Shown here one piece after another: positions 19,426-29,178 of a DNA stretch of 64,000 nt. Positions within the stretch are counted from its first letter, which is position 1, and each line of letters begins with the position of its first letter. The stretch comes from Celeribacter baekdonensis B30 (lineage in GTDB: Bacteria > Pseudomonadota > Alphaproteobacteria > Rhodobacterales > Rhodobacteraceae): contig NZ_AMRK01000002.1 in NCBI RefSeq assembly GCF_000299875.1, positions 248,001 to 312,000 on the forward strand, read 5' to 3'. The position numbers and the translations under genes were made by a program. The notes under the pieces were generated by a model. The model searched no databases. It was not told where the DNA came from and was given only the letters and a program-made list of their open reading frames with translations.

Positions 19426-20211
19426 TTAAACGGCCTTCGACAGCGGCCGCGAGACCCCTGCGCGCGCCGCAGCATAAGCATGAACCGCCTCACCAAAGGC
19501 GGCAAACAACGGCCGCGACACCGGGTCCTGACAGGCGTTCCATTCCGGGTGCCATTGCACCGAAAGTGTGAACCCCGGCGCATCTTTGACATAAATCGCC
19601 TCAGGCGTGCCATCGGGGGCGTAGCCGTCAATCACGATGCGCGCACCGGGGGTTTTGATCCCCTGCCCGTGCAGCGTATTGGTCATCACCTCGTCGGTGC
19701 CAAACAAGCGATGAAACACCCCGCCCTCGCTCAAACGCACCGGGTGGCGCAGGGCGAATTTTTCCTCAATCGTGCCATCTGGCGGCATCCGGTGGTTCAT
19801 TCGCCCCGGCAGATCGCGAATTTCAGGATAAAGCGTGCCCCCCATGGCGACATTGATCTCCTGGAAGCCGCGACAAATGCCAAGGAACGGCAGACCCGCC
19901 TCAACACAGGCGCGAATAAGCGGCAATGTCACCGCATCGCGACAGCGATCAAACGCCCCATGGGCTTCAGTCTCAGGTTCGCCATATTCCTCTGGGTGCA
20001 CATTGGGCCGACCGCCGGTGAACAAAAAACCGTCACAAACGCCCATCAGCTCCTCGGGGGAGACGAAATTGGGATGCGCCGGGATCAAAAGCGGCATACA
20101 GCCCGCAACATCGGAGACGGCCTCGGCGTTCATCTTGCCGCCGGTAAAGGCCGGGTATTGCCCGTTCAGCAGGTCCGAATTTCCGATCACGCCAACGATG
20201 GGTCTGCTCAT
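19426..20211 (-). CDS. Class I glutamine amidotransferase-like hydrolase (PuuD-type)
   Basis: A 261-residue protein of the gamma-glutamyl-gamma-aminobutyrate hydrolase (peptidase C26) family. The catalytic Cys is in LPFLGICRGFQEINVAMGG and the His/Glu pair in SVQWHPEW, so all triad residues are present. PuuD members split gamma-Glu-GABA in putrescine breakdown, but no other puu genes are nearby. Start ATG 20211 was chosen because an AAAAGGAGAGG ribosome-binding site precedes it; the frame is open for 39 further codons upstream without conserved sequence. Confidence 0.88.
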   Translation of the reverse strand: MSRPIVGVIGNSDLLNGQYPAFTGGKMNAEAVSDVAGCMPLLIPAHPNFVSPEELMGVCDGFLFTGGRPNVHPEEYGEPETEAHGAFDRCRDAVTLPLIRACVEAGLPFLGICRGFQEINVAMGGTLYPEIRDLPGRMNHRMPPDGTIEEKFALRHPVRLSEGGVFHRLFGTDEVMTNTLHGQGIKTPGARIVIDGYAPDGTPEAIYVKDAPGFTLSVQWHPEWNACQDPVSRPLFAAFGEAVHAYAAARAGVSRPLSKAV

Positions 20212-20604
20212 GATATGCCTCTCCTTTTGGTTAAGGATACCTGCTTTGCGAGCAGAGAAAAGGGGCATGGGTGCGCAAGGCCTCTGCATCCCTGCGCACA
20301 TGCACCTTTGCGCTGTTCGCATACTCACCCAATTGCGCCCGCTGCCCCTTTATTGATCACATCCGGCATCGCGACTGAGTTTTGAGCGCCCATATCGCAC
20401 CATGCAAAGGCCCACGACTGGCCTCGACCGGACCAAAACATTTGTGAGGTTAGGGGAGGTGCGAAGCTGAAGAGCTTGTTTGCAACTTGCCTTTGAGATC
20501 AGCACTTCATGGCGCTGAAACCTGTCATGACGCGCAACCATACGCGGGTTTTCGTTTCAACCTGGCGACGACACCGGCCAGCGCGCTCCCAAACGTCACT
20601 CGAC

Positions 20605-20632
20605 AAAAACTTAGCCAAAATCCTAAGTTTTT
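20605..20632. promoter_or_regulatory. Putative ArsR operator, upstream site
   Basis: A perfect 10-bp inverted repeat, AAAAACTTAG and CTAAGTTTTT, separated by 8 bases. Its core CTTAG-N8-CTAAG recurs exactly at 20660-20677. It ends one base before the candidate -35 box (20634-20639). Winged-helix ArsR dimers bind such palindromes, so this is the likely autoregulatory operator; the assignment is inference from symmetry and position. Confidence 0.65.
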
Positions 20633-20633
20633 C

Positions 20634-20662
20634 TTGCATCACGCGGCAAAATCCGAATACTT
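20634..20662 (+). promoter_or_regulatory. Candidate arsR promoter
   Basis: TTGCAT (20634-20639) and ATACTT (20657-20662) are spaced by 17 bases, a reasonable sigma-70 match. Six bases after the -10 box comes the A of the arsR ATG at 20669, and no ribosome-binding purine run precedes that ATG, so the mRNA may be leaderless. The promoter is framed by two matching palindromes. Confidence 0.45.
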
Positions 20663-20677
20663 AGCTACATGACTAAG
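20660..20677. promoter_or_regulatory. Putative ArsR operator, site over the start codon
   Basis: CTTAG (20660-20664) and CTAAG (20673-20677) are separated by 8 bases, the same core and spacing as the upstream site. It covers the end of the -10 box and the ATG. The two site centres are exactly 50 bp apart, about five helical turns, so two bound dimers would face the same side of the DNA. Confidence 0.6.
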
Positions 20678-21037
20678 CATTCAAACGATCTCGACACGCT
20701 GTTCTCAGCCCTCAGTGACCCAACCCGCCGCGCAATCCTGACCCGGTTGGCGCGCGGCCCGGCCACCCTGTCGGAGCTGCACAATCCCCATGACATGGCT
20801 CTTCCCTCCCTCATGGCTCATGTGAAGAAACTTGAAACCGCCGGGCTGATTTCGACTGAAAAACGAGGCCGCATCCGCACCTGTCGCCTCACCCCCGGTG
20901 CCTTTACCCCGGTGCAAAGCTGGCTTGAGCAGCAACGCAGCCTTTGGACCGGCCGCCTCGACCGTTTTGATGCCTATGTCACCCAACTCACCCAATCCGC
21001 AAAGGAGCACACAGATGACCCTCGATCCAAAGACTGA
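20669..21037 (+). CDS. ArsR family winged-helix transcriptional regulator
   Basis: A 122-residue repressor-type regulator. Residues 5-30 (LDTLFSALSDPTRRAILTRL) are the family N-terminus, and ALPSLMAHVKKLETAGLIST is the recognition helix and wing. It lacks obvious metal-binding Cys residues, like the subgroup linked to AHSA1/SRPBCC genes. It leads an operon with two AHSA1-domain genes, the first of which starts inside its 3' end. Two palindromes around its promoter suggest autoregulation. The inducer is unknown. Confidence 0.92.
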   Translation: MTKHSNDLDTLFSALSDPTRRAILTRLARGPATLSELHNPHDMALPSLMAHVKKLETAGLISTEKRGRIRTCRLTPGAFTPVQSWLEQQRSLWTGRLDRFDAYVTQLTQSAKEHTDDPRSKD

Positions 21038-21482
21038 CCTCAGCTTTACCCGCACTCTGGCCGTGCCCCGCGCCCTGGTCTGGGACTGTTGGACGCAGCC
21101 CGAACACATCCCGCATTTCTTTATCCCCGCCCCACACAAAGTCACCGCCTGCGACATTGATCTGCGTGTGGGAGGGCGGTTCAACACGGTCTTTGACGTA
21201 GATGGTGCGGTGATGGACAACACCGGCGTCTATCTTGAACTGATCCCCGGAGAAAAGCTTGTCTTTACAGATGGCTATTCCGAAGGGTGGAAACCCGCGC
21301 CGGACCCGTTCATGACGGCGATCCTGACCTTTGCGGATGCGCCAGACGGCGGCACGATCTATACAGCCACCGCCCGACACCGCTCCGAAGAGGCGGCACA
21401 AACCCATAAAGACATGGGCTTTTTTGACGGTTGGGGCACAGTGGCGGATCAACTCGTCACCTATGCCAAGGGGTTGCTCTGA
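21015..21482 (+). CDS. SRPBCC/AHSA1 domain protein (first of pair)
   Basis: A 155-residue protein with the START-like Bet v1 fold of the AHSA1 family. The stretch FTRTLAVPRALVWDCWTQPE and the DLRVGGRFNT strand match family patterns. Such folds bind hydrophobic ligands; the function here is unknown. ATG 21015 was chosen because AAAGGAG (21001-21007) precedes it; it overlaps the arsR 3' end by 23 bases. Its stop overlaps the next start (TGATG). Confidence 0.85.
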   Translation: MTLDPKTDLSFTRTLAVPRALVWDCWTQPEHIPHFFIPAPHKVTACDIDLRVGGRFNTVFDVDGAVMDNTGVYLELIPGEKLVFTDGYSEGWKPAPDPFMTAILTFADAPDGGTIYTATARHRSEEAAQTHKDMGFFDGWGTVADQLVTYAKGLL

Positions 21483-21937
21483 TGGACCGCTCTGCCGAAA
21501 ACCGCACCATGACCCTCTCCCGCGACATCGCCGCACCCGTTGCGGCGATCTGGAGCGCATGGACCGCCCCCGAGGCGCTCCCCAAATGGTGGGGACCCGA
21601 TGGGTTCAGTTGCCGCACCACACGCATCGACCTGCGCGACGGTGGCGAATGGGTGTTCGACATGATCGGGCCGGATGGGACCGTCTTTCCAAACCATCAC
21701 CGCTACACCCGCGTGATCCCCATGGAGCGGATTGAGTACGAGCTTCTCTGGGGTGAAAACGGCCCCAAACATGCTGACGCATCGGCGGTTTTCGAAGCCA
21801 CCGGCCACGGATCGCGGATCACATTGCGGATGATCTTTTCGAGCGATGCGGAATACCAAGAGGCCAAGGGCTTTGGCGCGGTCGAACTTGGGATGCAAAC
21901 CTTGGGCAAACTCGCCGCCTTTGTCGGTGCGGCATAA
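21482..21937 (+). CDS. SRPBCC/AHSA1 domain protein (second of pair)
   Basis: A 151-residue AHSA1-fold protein, paralogous in pattern to its upstream neighbour: LSRDIAAPVAAIWSAWTAPE, then a KWWGPDGF motif and DLRDGGEWVFDMIGPDG. The start overlaps the preceding stop by one base, so translation is likely coupled. ArsR plus AHSA1 proteins is a recurring bacterial arrangement, but the ligand is not established. About 145 bases separate it from pepN. Confidence 0.87.
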   Translation: MDRSAENRTMTLSRDIAAPVAAIWSAWTAPEALPKWWGPDGFSCRTTRIDLRDGGEWVFDMIGPDGTVFPNHHRYTRVIPMERIEYELLWGENGPKHADASAVFEATGHGSRITLRMIFSSDAEYQEAKGFGAVELGMQTLGKLAAFVGAA

Positions 21938-22083
21938 CCTCATCACGGGCTGTCCCTCTTGCCAGGCACGCGCGCCATCGCGCGCGTGATCACAAGATGA
22001 TTACATTGAGACCCGTGGGTGTTGAAGCCCCCTGTCCCCCGCTCTAACGTGCCAAAAACGCGCCACCCGCGAAAGGACAGAGA

Positions 22084-24693
22084 ATGAAAGATGCAGCCAC
22101 CCAAACGATCTACCTCAAAGATTACCAAGAGCCGCACCATTGGGTGCGCGATGTGCATCTGACCTTTCGGCTGGCCCCTCGGGCCACGCGGGTTCTGTCC
22201 AAAATCACCTTTGTGCCGAATGTGCAAAATCCCGGCGATCTGATTTTGGACGGCGAAGGCCTGAGACTCATCGCCGTGGCCGTGAATGAAGCCATCGTGC
22301 CTTATCAGGTCACGGACACCCATCTGGTAATCAAATCCGGCGATCTTCCGACCGCCCCCTTTACCTTTGAAGCCGAGGTGGAGATCAGCCCGCAGACCAA
22401 CACCGCCTTGGAAGGTCTCTACATGTCTCCGCTGAACGTGGAAGCCCCCGAAGAGGGCGAGCGCGAAAGTCAGCCCGGACAAAATGCCATGTATTGCACC
22501 CAATGCGAGGCCGAAGGCTTTCGCAAGATCACCTATTACCCGGACCGCCCCGATGTGATGGCGCCCTTCTCCGTACGCATTGAATCCGACATGCCGGTGA
22601 TGTTGTCCAATGGCAATCCGGGGGCCTTTGGACCGGGCTTTGCCGAGTGGCATGACCCCTGGCCGAAACCCTCCTATTTGTTCGCTCTGGTGGCCGGAAA
22701 TCTAATCAACCATCCCGGCGGCTTCACCACAAAATCCGGCAAGCAGGTCGAATTGAACATCTGGGTGCGGCCCGGTGACGAGGGCAAATGTGCCTTTGGG
22801 ATGCAGGCGCTCAAAGACAGTATGGCATGGGACGAGCGGGTCTATGGTCGTGAATACGACTTGGACATATTCAACATTGTGGCTGTTGATGACTTCAACA
22901 TGGGAGCGATGGAAAACAAGGGGCTGAACGTGTTCAATTCGTCCTGTGTTTTGGCTTCGAAAGAGACCTCGACAGACGCGAATTTTGAACGGATCGAAGG
23001 CATCATTGCCCATGAGTATTTTCACAACTGGACCGGCAACCGCATCACCTGTCGCGATTGGTTTCAGCTTTGCCTCAAAGAGGGACTGACAGTCTACCGC
23101 GATCAGATGTTCTCCGGCGACATGCGCAGCCATGCCGTCAAAAGAATTGAAGAAGTCCTGACCCTGCGCGCCCGTCAGTTCCGCGAAGACAACGGACCGC
23201 TGGCCCATCCGGTGCGGCCCGAAAGTTTTGTCGAGATCAACAATTTCTACACCGCCACGGTCTATGAAAAAGGCGCGGAAATCATCGGGATGCTCAAGCG
23301 GATTGTCGGTGACGAGGCTTATAAAAAGTCCTGCGATCTCTACTTTGAGCGCCATGACGGACAGGCAGTGACCATCGAGGATTGGCTGGCAGCCTTTGCC
23401 GATACGACAGGGCGCGATCTTGCACAATTCAAACAATGGTATTCTCAGGCGGGCACGCCGCGTCTAAGTGTTGAAGAGGACTGGCAGGACGGCACATTCA
23501 CCCTGACCTTCACCCAATCCACCCCTGCCACACCGGGCCAGAGCGACAAAAAGCCGATGGTCCTGCCCATTGCCGTGGGCCTCATCGGCCCAAATGGCGC
23601 TGAGGTTGTTCCCACCACAGTGTTGGAGATGACAGAGGCGACACAGAGCTTTTCGTTCGAGGGGTTGGGCGCGCGTCCAACGGCCTCGATCCTGCGTGAT
23701 TTCTCCGCCCCCGTGGTGCTTGAGCGCGAGATGAGCGCCAAAACCCGTGCCTTCCTGTTGGCCCATGACACCGACCCGTTTCAGAAATGGGAAATGGGGC
23801 GAATGCTGGCGAAAGACACGTTGATCGCGATGATCATGGACGGCACACCGCCCGCCAACGCCTATCTCGACGCGATCAAAACCGTGCTCACCGATGACAG
23901 CCTTGATCCCGCCTTCCGCGCGCTGACGCTTGGGCTGCCGTCACAGGACGATTTGGCACAAACGCTCTATGATGCCGGCGTCACGCCGGACCCGGATAAA
24001 ATCTATGCCGCCCGCGAAGAGGTACGGCGCATTTTGGCGGCGCATCTGCGCGAAGTGCTGCCCGCGCTCTATGTGGAAAACGATGCCGGGGCCTTTGCTC
24101 CCGACGCAGAAGGCTCGGGCAAGCGCAGCCTGCGCCTGTCTGCCCTCTCACTTTTGACGCTGAGTGATGGTGGAGCCACGGCGCGCGCGCTTTACAAACG
24201 CGCGGACAATATGACCGAACAGGCCGGGGCATTGCAGGCCTTGTTGTCGGCGGGACTTGGCGAAGATGAATTGGCGGATTTTGCCGCTCAGTGGCAAGAC
24301 GACCGTTTGGTCATGGACAAGTGGTTCATGATGCAAGTCGCCTCCGCCGCCCCCGATCAGGCCGCGGACATTGCCAAATCCCTCACCCAACACCCTGATT
24401 TCACCATGAAAAACCCAAACCGATTCCGGTCGGTGTTTGGCGCATTGGCGGGCAATCACGCAGGTTTTCATGCCTCTGATGGCAAGGCCTACGCGCTTTT
24501 GGCCGATCACCTCATTGCGCTGGATGCGCTTAATCCGCAAACCACAGCCCGGATGTCCGGGGCATTTGAAACCTGGAAACGCTATGATGCGGATCGCCAA
24601 GGCATGATGCGCGACCAGTTGGAGCGGATTTTGGCCACCCCGACCCTGTCGCGGGACACGACCGAAATGGTGACGCGCATTCTGTCCGCCTGA
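22084..24693 (+). CDS. pepN: Aminopeptidase N (M1 family)
   Basis: A cytoplasmic zinc aminopeptidase of 869 residues, the E. coli PepN type. The substrate N-terminus motif is GAMENKGLNVF. The zinc site is HEYFHNWTGNRITCRDWFQL, which is HExxH with the third Glu ligand in the LKEGLTVYRDQMF segment 18 residues on. The C-terminal helical domain is complete. It has a good ribosome-binding site (AAAGGACAG) and stands as a single gene between the AHSA1 pair and the cytochrome genes. Confidence 0.97.
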   Translation: MKDAATQTIYLKDYQEPHHWVRDVHLTFRLAPRATRVLSKITFVPNVQNPGDLILDGEGLRLIAVAVNEAIVPYQVTDTHLVIKSGDLPTAPFTFEAEVEISPQTNTALEGLYMSPLNVEAPEEGERESQPGQNAMYCTQCEAEGFRKITYYPDRPDVMAPFSVRIESDMPVMLSNGNPGAFGPGFAEWHDPWPKPSYLFALVAGNLINHPGGFTTKSGKQVELNIWVRPGDEGKCAFGMQALKDSMAWDERVYGREYDLDIFNIVAVDDFNMGAMENKGLNVFNSSCVLASKETSTDANFERIEGIIAHEYFHNWTGNRITCRDWFQLCLKEGLTVYRDQMFSGDMRSHAVKRIEEVLTLRARQFREDNGPLAHPVRPESFVEINNFYTATVYEKGAEIIGMLKRIVGDEAYKKSCDLYFERHDGQAVTIEDWLAAFADTTGRDLAQFKQWYSQAGTPRLSVEEDWQDGTFTLTFTQSTPATPGQSDKKPMVLPIAVGLIGPNGAEVVPTTVLEMTEATQSFSFEGLGARPTASILRDFSAPVVLEREMSAKTRAFLLAHDTDPFQKWEMGRMLAKDTLIAMIMDGTPPANAYLDAIKTVLTDDSLDPAFRALTLGLPSQDDLAQTLYDAGVTPDPDKIYAAREEVRRILAAHLREVLPALYVENDAGAFAPDAEGSGKRSLRLSALSLLTLSDGGATARALYKRADNMTEQAGALQALLSAGLGEDELADFAAQWQDDRLVMDKWFMMQVASAAPDQAADIAKSLTQHPDFTMKNPNRFRSVFGALAGNHAGFHASDGKAYALLADHLIALDALNPQTTARMSGAFETWKRYDADRQGMMRDQLERILATPTLSRDTTEMVTRILSA

Positions 24694-24902
24694 CGCTCGG
24701 ATGATGCAAACCACAACAAGCAACCGGGTGCGACATTGCGCCCGGTTAGCGCCATCATAACAAAAAATTGAACCGATTCCGGAGCTTGCATCGCCGGGCG
24801 GGACAGATTGTCATATTCACTTTGCACAATACCATGACATGATTGGCCAATCGTGCGGACACATTCGTCATTCATTACGTCACCTGACAGGGAACATCAT
24901 CT

Positions 24903-25361
24903 ATGCGTAAACTCATTATCTCGACCGTCATCGCCGCCACTGCCGCGACCGGAGCGTTTGCCCAATCCCCCTCTGACGTGGCCAAAGCACGCCGCGCGTA
25001 TTTCACCCTTGTGGGCTTTGAAATGTCCACATTGGGCGCCATGGCTCAGGGCAAAATCGACTACGATGCCGATGTCGCAAGCCAAGCGGCAAAGGATCTG
25101 GCGGCTCTCACCGGCTACACCATGTCCGACCTTTTCGCACCCGGCACCTCGAACGACGACCTGCCGGGTGAAACCCGCGCCAAGGCCGACATCTGGGCCG
25201 ATATGCCCGGAGTTCAGGACAAAGGCATGGCCTTTTACCAAGCTGTGGCCGAGTTGAACGGCGTCGCGGGCAACGGCCTTGAGGCGCTGCAGCCCGCCGT
25301 CGGCAAACTCGGCGGCACCTGCAAAGCCTGCCACGACGACTACCGCGCCAAAGATTTTTAA
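24903..25361 (+). CDS. Class II cytochrome c (cytochrome c'-like)
   Basis: A 152-residue exported heme protein. The signal peptide is about residues 1-20, cleaved after AFA. The single heme motif CKACHDDYR lies close to the C-terminus, which is the hallmark of class II cytochromes (c' and c556). The rest should form the four-helix bundle. Cytochrome c' binds NO and small gases or acts as an electron carrier. A cytochrome b561 gene begins 22 bases downstream, suggesting a two-component redox unit in membrane and periplasm. Confidence 0.9.
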   Translation: MRKLIISTVIAATAATGAFAQSPSDVAKARRAYFTLVGFEMSTLGAMAQGKIDYDADVASQAAKDLAALTGYTMSDLFAPGTSNDDLPGETRAKADIWADMPGVQDKGMAFYQAVAELNGVAGNGLEALQPAVGKLGGTCKACHDDYRAKDF

Positions 25362-25383
25362 GCGCTAAGACTGAGGCGAACCG

Positions 25384-25977
25384 ATGTCAGAGCCGCTGAA
25401 CAAAACCTATGTTTGGGACCCCGTTGTCCGCATCCTCCACTGGGCTTTGGTGATTGCTTTCGCCACCTCATGGGGCTTGGGCAAATTTGGCCCCAATATC
25501 ATGACGTTGCATTTCTATTCTGGCTACATCCTGGCCGGGATCGTGGTGTTGCGGCTGTTGTGGGGGCTGTTCGGCACCAAAACGGCGCGGTTCGCCACAT
25601 TTGTCAAAGGTCCGGGCAAGGTTATGGCCTATGCCCGGACGCTGCCCTCACCTACGCCCTCACGCTCCTATGGTCACAACCCGGTCGGCGCGATTTTTGT
25701 CGTTGGGGTTTTGCTTGTTCTCACGATGCAGGTGATGTCCGGGCTATTGGCAGACCCGGAAGATTACATCAATGTCGGCCCGCTGGCGCAGTATGTCTCA
25801 AGCGATGTGGCGCGCAAGGCACTGTCGCTGCATGAGCCGCTCTCAACCCTGCTTTTGCTGATGGTTCTGGGCCATGTCGCCGCGATTTTTTGGTATAAAA
25901 AGCGCAAGGGCGAGAATTTGGTCAAGCCGATGATCACCGGCTATGTCGATCTGCCCAAAGACAAAATCCCGCATTGA
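25384..25977 (+). CDS. Cytochrome b561 family membrane protein
   Basis: A 197-residue di-heme-type membrane cytochrome with four helices. Candidate heme-ligand His are in VRILHWALVI (helix 1), TLHFYSGYI (helix 2), and LHEPLSTLL and LGHVAAIFWY (helix 4 region). Members pass electrons from quinol or cytoplasmic donors to periplasmic acceptors. The tight spacing after the cytochrome c'-like gene makes that protein the likely partner. It is convergent with the Lrp genes. Confidence 0.9.
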   Translation: MSEPLNKTYVWDPVVRILHWALVIAFATSWGLGKFGPNIMTLHFYSGYILAGIVVLRLLWGLFGTKTARFATFVKGPGKVMAYARTLPSPTPSRSYGHNPVGAIFVVGVLLVLTMQVMSGLLADPEDYINVGPLAQYVSSDVARKALSLHEPLSTLLLLMVLGHVAAIFWYKKRKGENLVKPMITGYVDLPKDKIPH

Positions 25978-25984
25978 TCGGACG

Positions 25985-26452
25985 CTAAATCGGGCCGGGG
26001 CGGCGTTCCTCGGACAAAAGCACATTGGCCTCAACGTTGCCCACACCGGGCAGCGTCATGATCCGCCGCCTGAGCACGCGCTCAAAATCCGGCAGGTCTT
26101 GCGCCACCACGCGCAGGCGGTAATCAAACAGGCCTAAAACGTGCTGCACCGTCTGCACCTCCGGGATCGCGCGCACGGCACGTTCGAAATCCTCCAAGGA
26201 CACTCGGCCTTTCGTGGCCAGTTTGATGCCCAAAAACACCGTGACGCCAAATCCCAATCCCTCAAGATCCAAATCCACCCGGCGCGGCCCGAAAATGCCC
26301 AGTTCTTTCAGCCGCTTGATCCGCCGCCATGTCGCCGGTTGACTGAGCCCCATCTCACGCCCCAAAGCGCCCGCCGATTGCGTTGCATCCTCGCATAAAG
26401 CGCGGATCAGGTGCCGGTCGATATCGTCCAATTCCATCGCATCTTGGCTCAT
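25985..26452 (-). CDS. Lrp/AsnC family transcriptional regulator (second of pair)
   Basis: A 155-residue regulator. The helix-turn-helix lies at about residues 8-60 (DDIDRHLIRALCEDATQSAG and SQPATWRRIKRL), followed by the RAM ligand-binding domain, including VQHVLGLFDYRLRVVAQDL. Lrp/AsnC proteins bind amino acids and form octamers on DNA. Its ATGA start overlaps the stop of the upstream Lrp gene, so the pair is co-translated and may form hetero-oligomers. An internal ATG at 26437 is a possible alternative start. Confidence 0.92.
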   Translation of the reverse strand: MSQDAMELDDIDRHLIRALCEDATQSAGALGREMGLSQPATWRRIKRLKELGIFGPRRVDLDLEGLGFGVTVFLGIKLATKGRVSLEDFERAVRAIPEVQTVQHVLGLFDYRLRVVAQDLPDFERVLRRRIMTLPGVGNVEANVLLSEERRPGPI

Positions 26453-26907
26453 AGCGGCACCGATTGCGCGTCTTTAATGGTCGCCACCTGCATTAGCGCT
26501 TCGATGTCGGTCATATGCGGCAGGGACAGGATGTATTCGCGATAAATTCGTTGATAATCAGACATATCGCGCGCAATCACCAAAAGCCGCGCATCGACCC
26601 GGCCCAGGAACGTGCCAATGGAAATCACTTCCGGCACAGCGCGCGCGGCAATGATGAATTCGTCAAAGGCGCGCGGTTCGGTTTTGTCCAAGGTGACGCG
26701 CAACGACACCTCGACCTCATAGCCCAAGGCGCGCCAATCGACCTGTTCGCGGATCGCTTTGACCACGCCGCCCTCGCGCATCCGCTCCAATCGGCGGGCG
26801 AATGTGGCGGGCGTCACCCCGGCGCGCTCGGCCAATTCCGAGGCGGGTGCTTCGGGATCGGCCTGCACTTGGCGCAGGATGCGGCGGTCTGTGTCGTCTA
26901 CTTGCAT
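26449..26907 (-). CDS. Lrp/AsnC family transcriptional regulator (first of pair)
   Basis: A 152-residue Lrp-type regulator: helix-turn-helix with DDTDRRILRQVQADPEAPAS and VTPATFARRLERM, then the RAM domain with SIGTFLGRVDARLLVIARDM. It is divergent from ilvC, with an AT-rich 153-base region between them, so it may regulate branched-chain amino acid synthesis and itself. That target is inferred from position only. Confidence 0.92.
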   Translation of the reverse strand: MQVDDTDRRILRQVQADPEAPASELAERAGVTPATFARRLERMREGGVVKAIREQVDWRALGYEVEVSLRVTLDKTEPRAFDEFIIAARAVPEVISIGTFLGRVDARLLVIARDMSDYQRIYREYILSLPHMTDIEALMQVATIKDAQSVPL

Positions 26908-27006
26908 GATTTTTTCATAAATTTAATATTGTGCGAATGATCTTATTTCACAAACCAGAAATGAGGTCAAATTTTGCACGCGACAGAGGTTGGATTTGAA
27001 CGATAG

Positions 27007-28083
<1,077 letters not shown>

Positions 28084-28104
28084 AGCGCAGTGTCAAAGAT
28101 GACG

Positions 28105-28136
28105 AAAGGCCCCGGCGGATGCGTCGGGGCCTTTTT
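28105..28136 (+). terminator. Intrinsic terminator of ilvC
   Basis: Stem AAAGGCCCCG (28105-28114) pairs with CGGGGCCTTT (28125-28134) around a 10-base loop and runs into TTTTT, 22 bases after the ilvC stop. Confidence 0.9.
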
Positions 28137-28197
28137 CATGAGGATCTATGACCTCTTTCAACGGCCAATCCGCCCACACCCCTTACGAGGATTAACC

Positions 28198-29118
28198 ATG
28201 TCGCCCCTCCCCAATATCACCCGCGCCTCTTGGATCATGGTCGGCGTCTTAGGATTTGTCTGGGGCTCAACCTTCATGGTGATCGAGATCGCGCTCACCG
28301 GCATTGCACCGTTTTGGTTGGCGACCTTCCGGCTGGCCATTGCGGCAATGGTGATGGCAGTGTTTTGGGGCAAGGACGGGTTCAAAATGGGCACCGACCC
28401 GGATAACAAGCCACATCCCATGGCGTTGATCTGGGCCGGGGCGATTTCCTCGGGCGTGCCGTTTTTGTTGCTCAATTGGGGGCAACAATATGTGACCTCG
28501 GGTTTTGCCGGAACCTCGATGGCGGCCGTGCCTTTGGTGGTCTTGCCGATGGCGCATTTCATGGTGGCAGGCGAGCGCCTGTCCCTGCGCGCGGTCATCG
28601 GTGTGACGCTTGGGTTTTGCGGCGTGGCCTTGCTCATTGGCAAAAGTGCGTTGGACAGCACGGGCGCCGATTTGGAATTTTGGGGTCGCATGGCCTGTCT
28701 CACCGTGGCATTTTGCTATGCGCTCAATTCCATCACCATCCGCCGTATCCCGCCAATCAACTCGACCGCCTTAACCACGATTATGATGGCGACCGGGGCG
28801 CTGATCACCCTACCCTTTTCGATCTTGACCGAAGGCGCGCCGGGCATCCCTCCGCTCAAAGCCTTTGTTGCGTTGATTTTCCTGGGTGTGGTCTCGACTG
28901 CGGCGATGAACCAGTTGCGCGTTTTGGTGATCCGCTCTGCCGGGCCAACCTTTATGACTTTGGTCAATTATCAGGTGCCCGTGTGGTCCGTGGTCTTGGG
29001 CGCACAGGTTCTGGGCGAGCCTTTGCCGCCCACGCTGTTGATCGCGCTGGGGCTGATCCTTGGCGGGGTGGCGATTTCGCAATGGGCCTCAGTGAAACGC
29101 ATCTTTGTGCGCGGATGA
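28198..29118 (+). CDS. EamA/DMT family transporter
   Basis: A 306-residue inner-membrane protein with ten likely helices forming two EamA repeats. It begins MSPLPNITRASWIMVGVLGF and has the FVWGSTFMVIEIALTG first helix and a second-repeat YALNSITIRRIPP. Exported substrate unknown; relatives move amino acids or other metabolites. Start ATG 28198 was preferred over upstream codons in the same frame, which overlap the ilvC terminator. Confidence 0.9.
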   Translation: MSPLPNITRASWIMVGVLGFVWGSTFMVIEIALTGIAPFWLATFRLAIAAMVMAVFWGKDGFKMGTDPDNKPHPMALIWAGAISSGVPFLLLNWGQQYVTSGFAGTSMAAVPLVVLPMAHFMVAGERLSLRAVIGVTLGFCGVALLIGKSALDSTGADLEFWGRMACLTVAFCYALNSITIRRIPPINSTALTTIMMATGALITLPFSILTEGAPGIPPLKAFVALIFLGVVSTAAMNQLRVLVIRSAGPTFMTLVNYQVPVWSVVLGAQVLGEPLPPTLLIALGLILGGVAISQWASVKRIFVRG

Positions 29119-29178
29119 CAGAGAGGTCCTGCGGAAACGTTATATTGTAACGCATCCAGCCCTCCCCATATCCCCCCC

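Larger units (their letters stand above)
20212..20668. other. Divergent intergenic region upstream of arsR-type gene
   Basis: These 457 bases separate the PuuD-type gene (minus) from the ArsR operon (plus). The right end holds the arsR promoter and two palindromes described separately. A short hairpin (CTGCT-TTGCG-AGCAG) lies near 20250. The remainder (about 20270-20600) shows no coding sequence, tRNA or clear RNA structure that I can support. Confidence 0.5.

Noticed and set aside
20212-20604. tRNA or small RNA gene in the long intergenic region
   Set aside because: No cloverleaf, no CCA-type end and no consistent stem series; only a short isolated hairpin.
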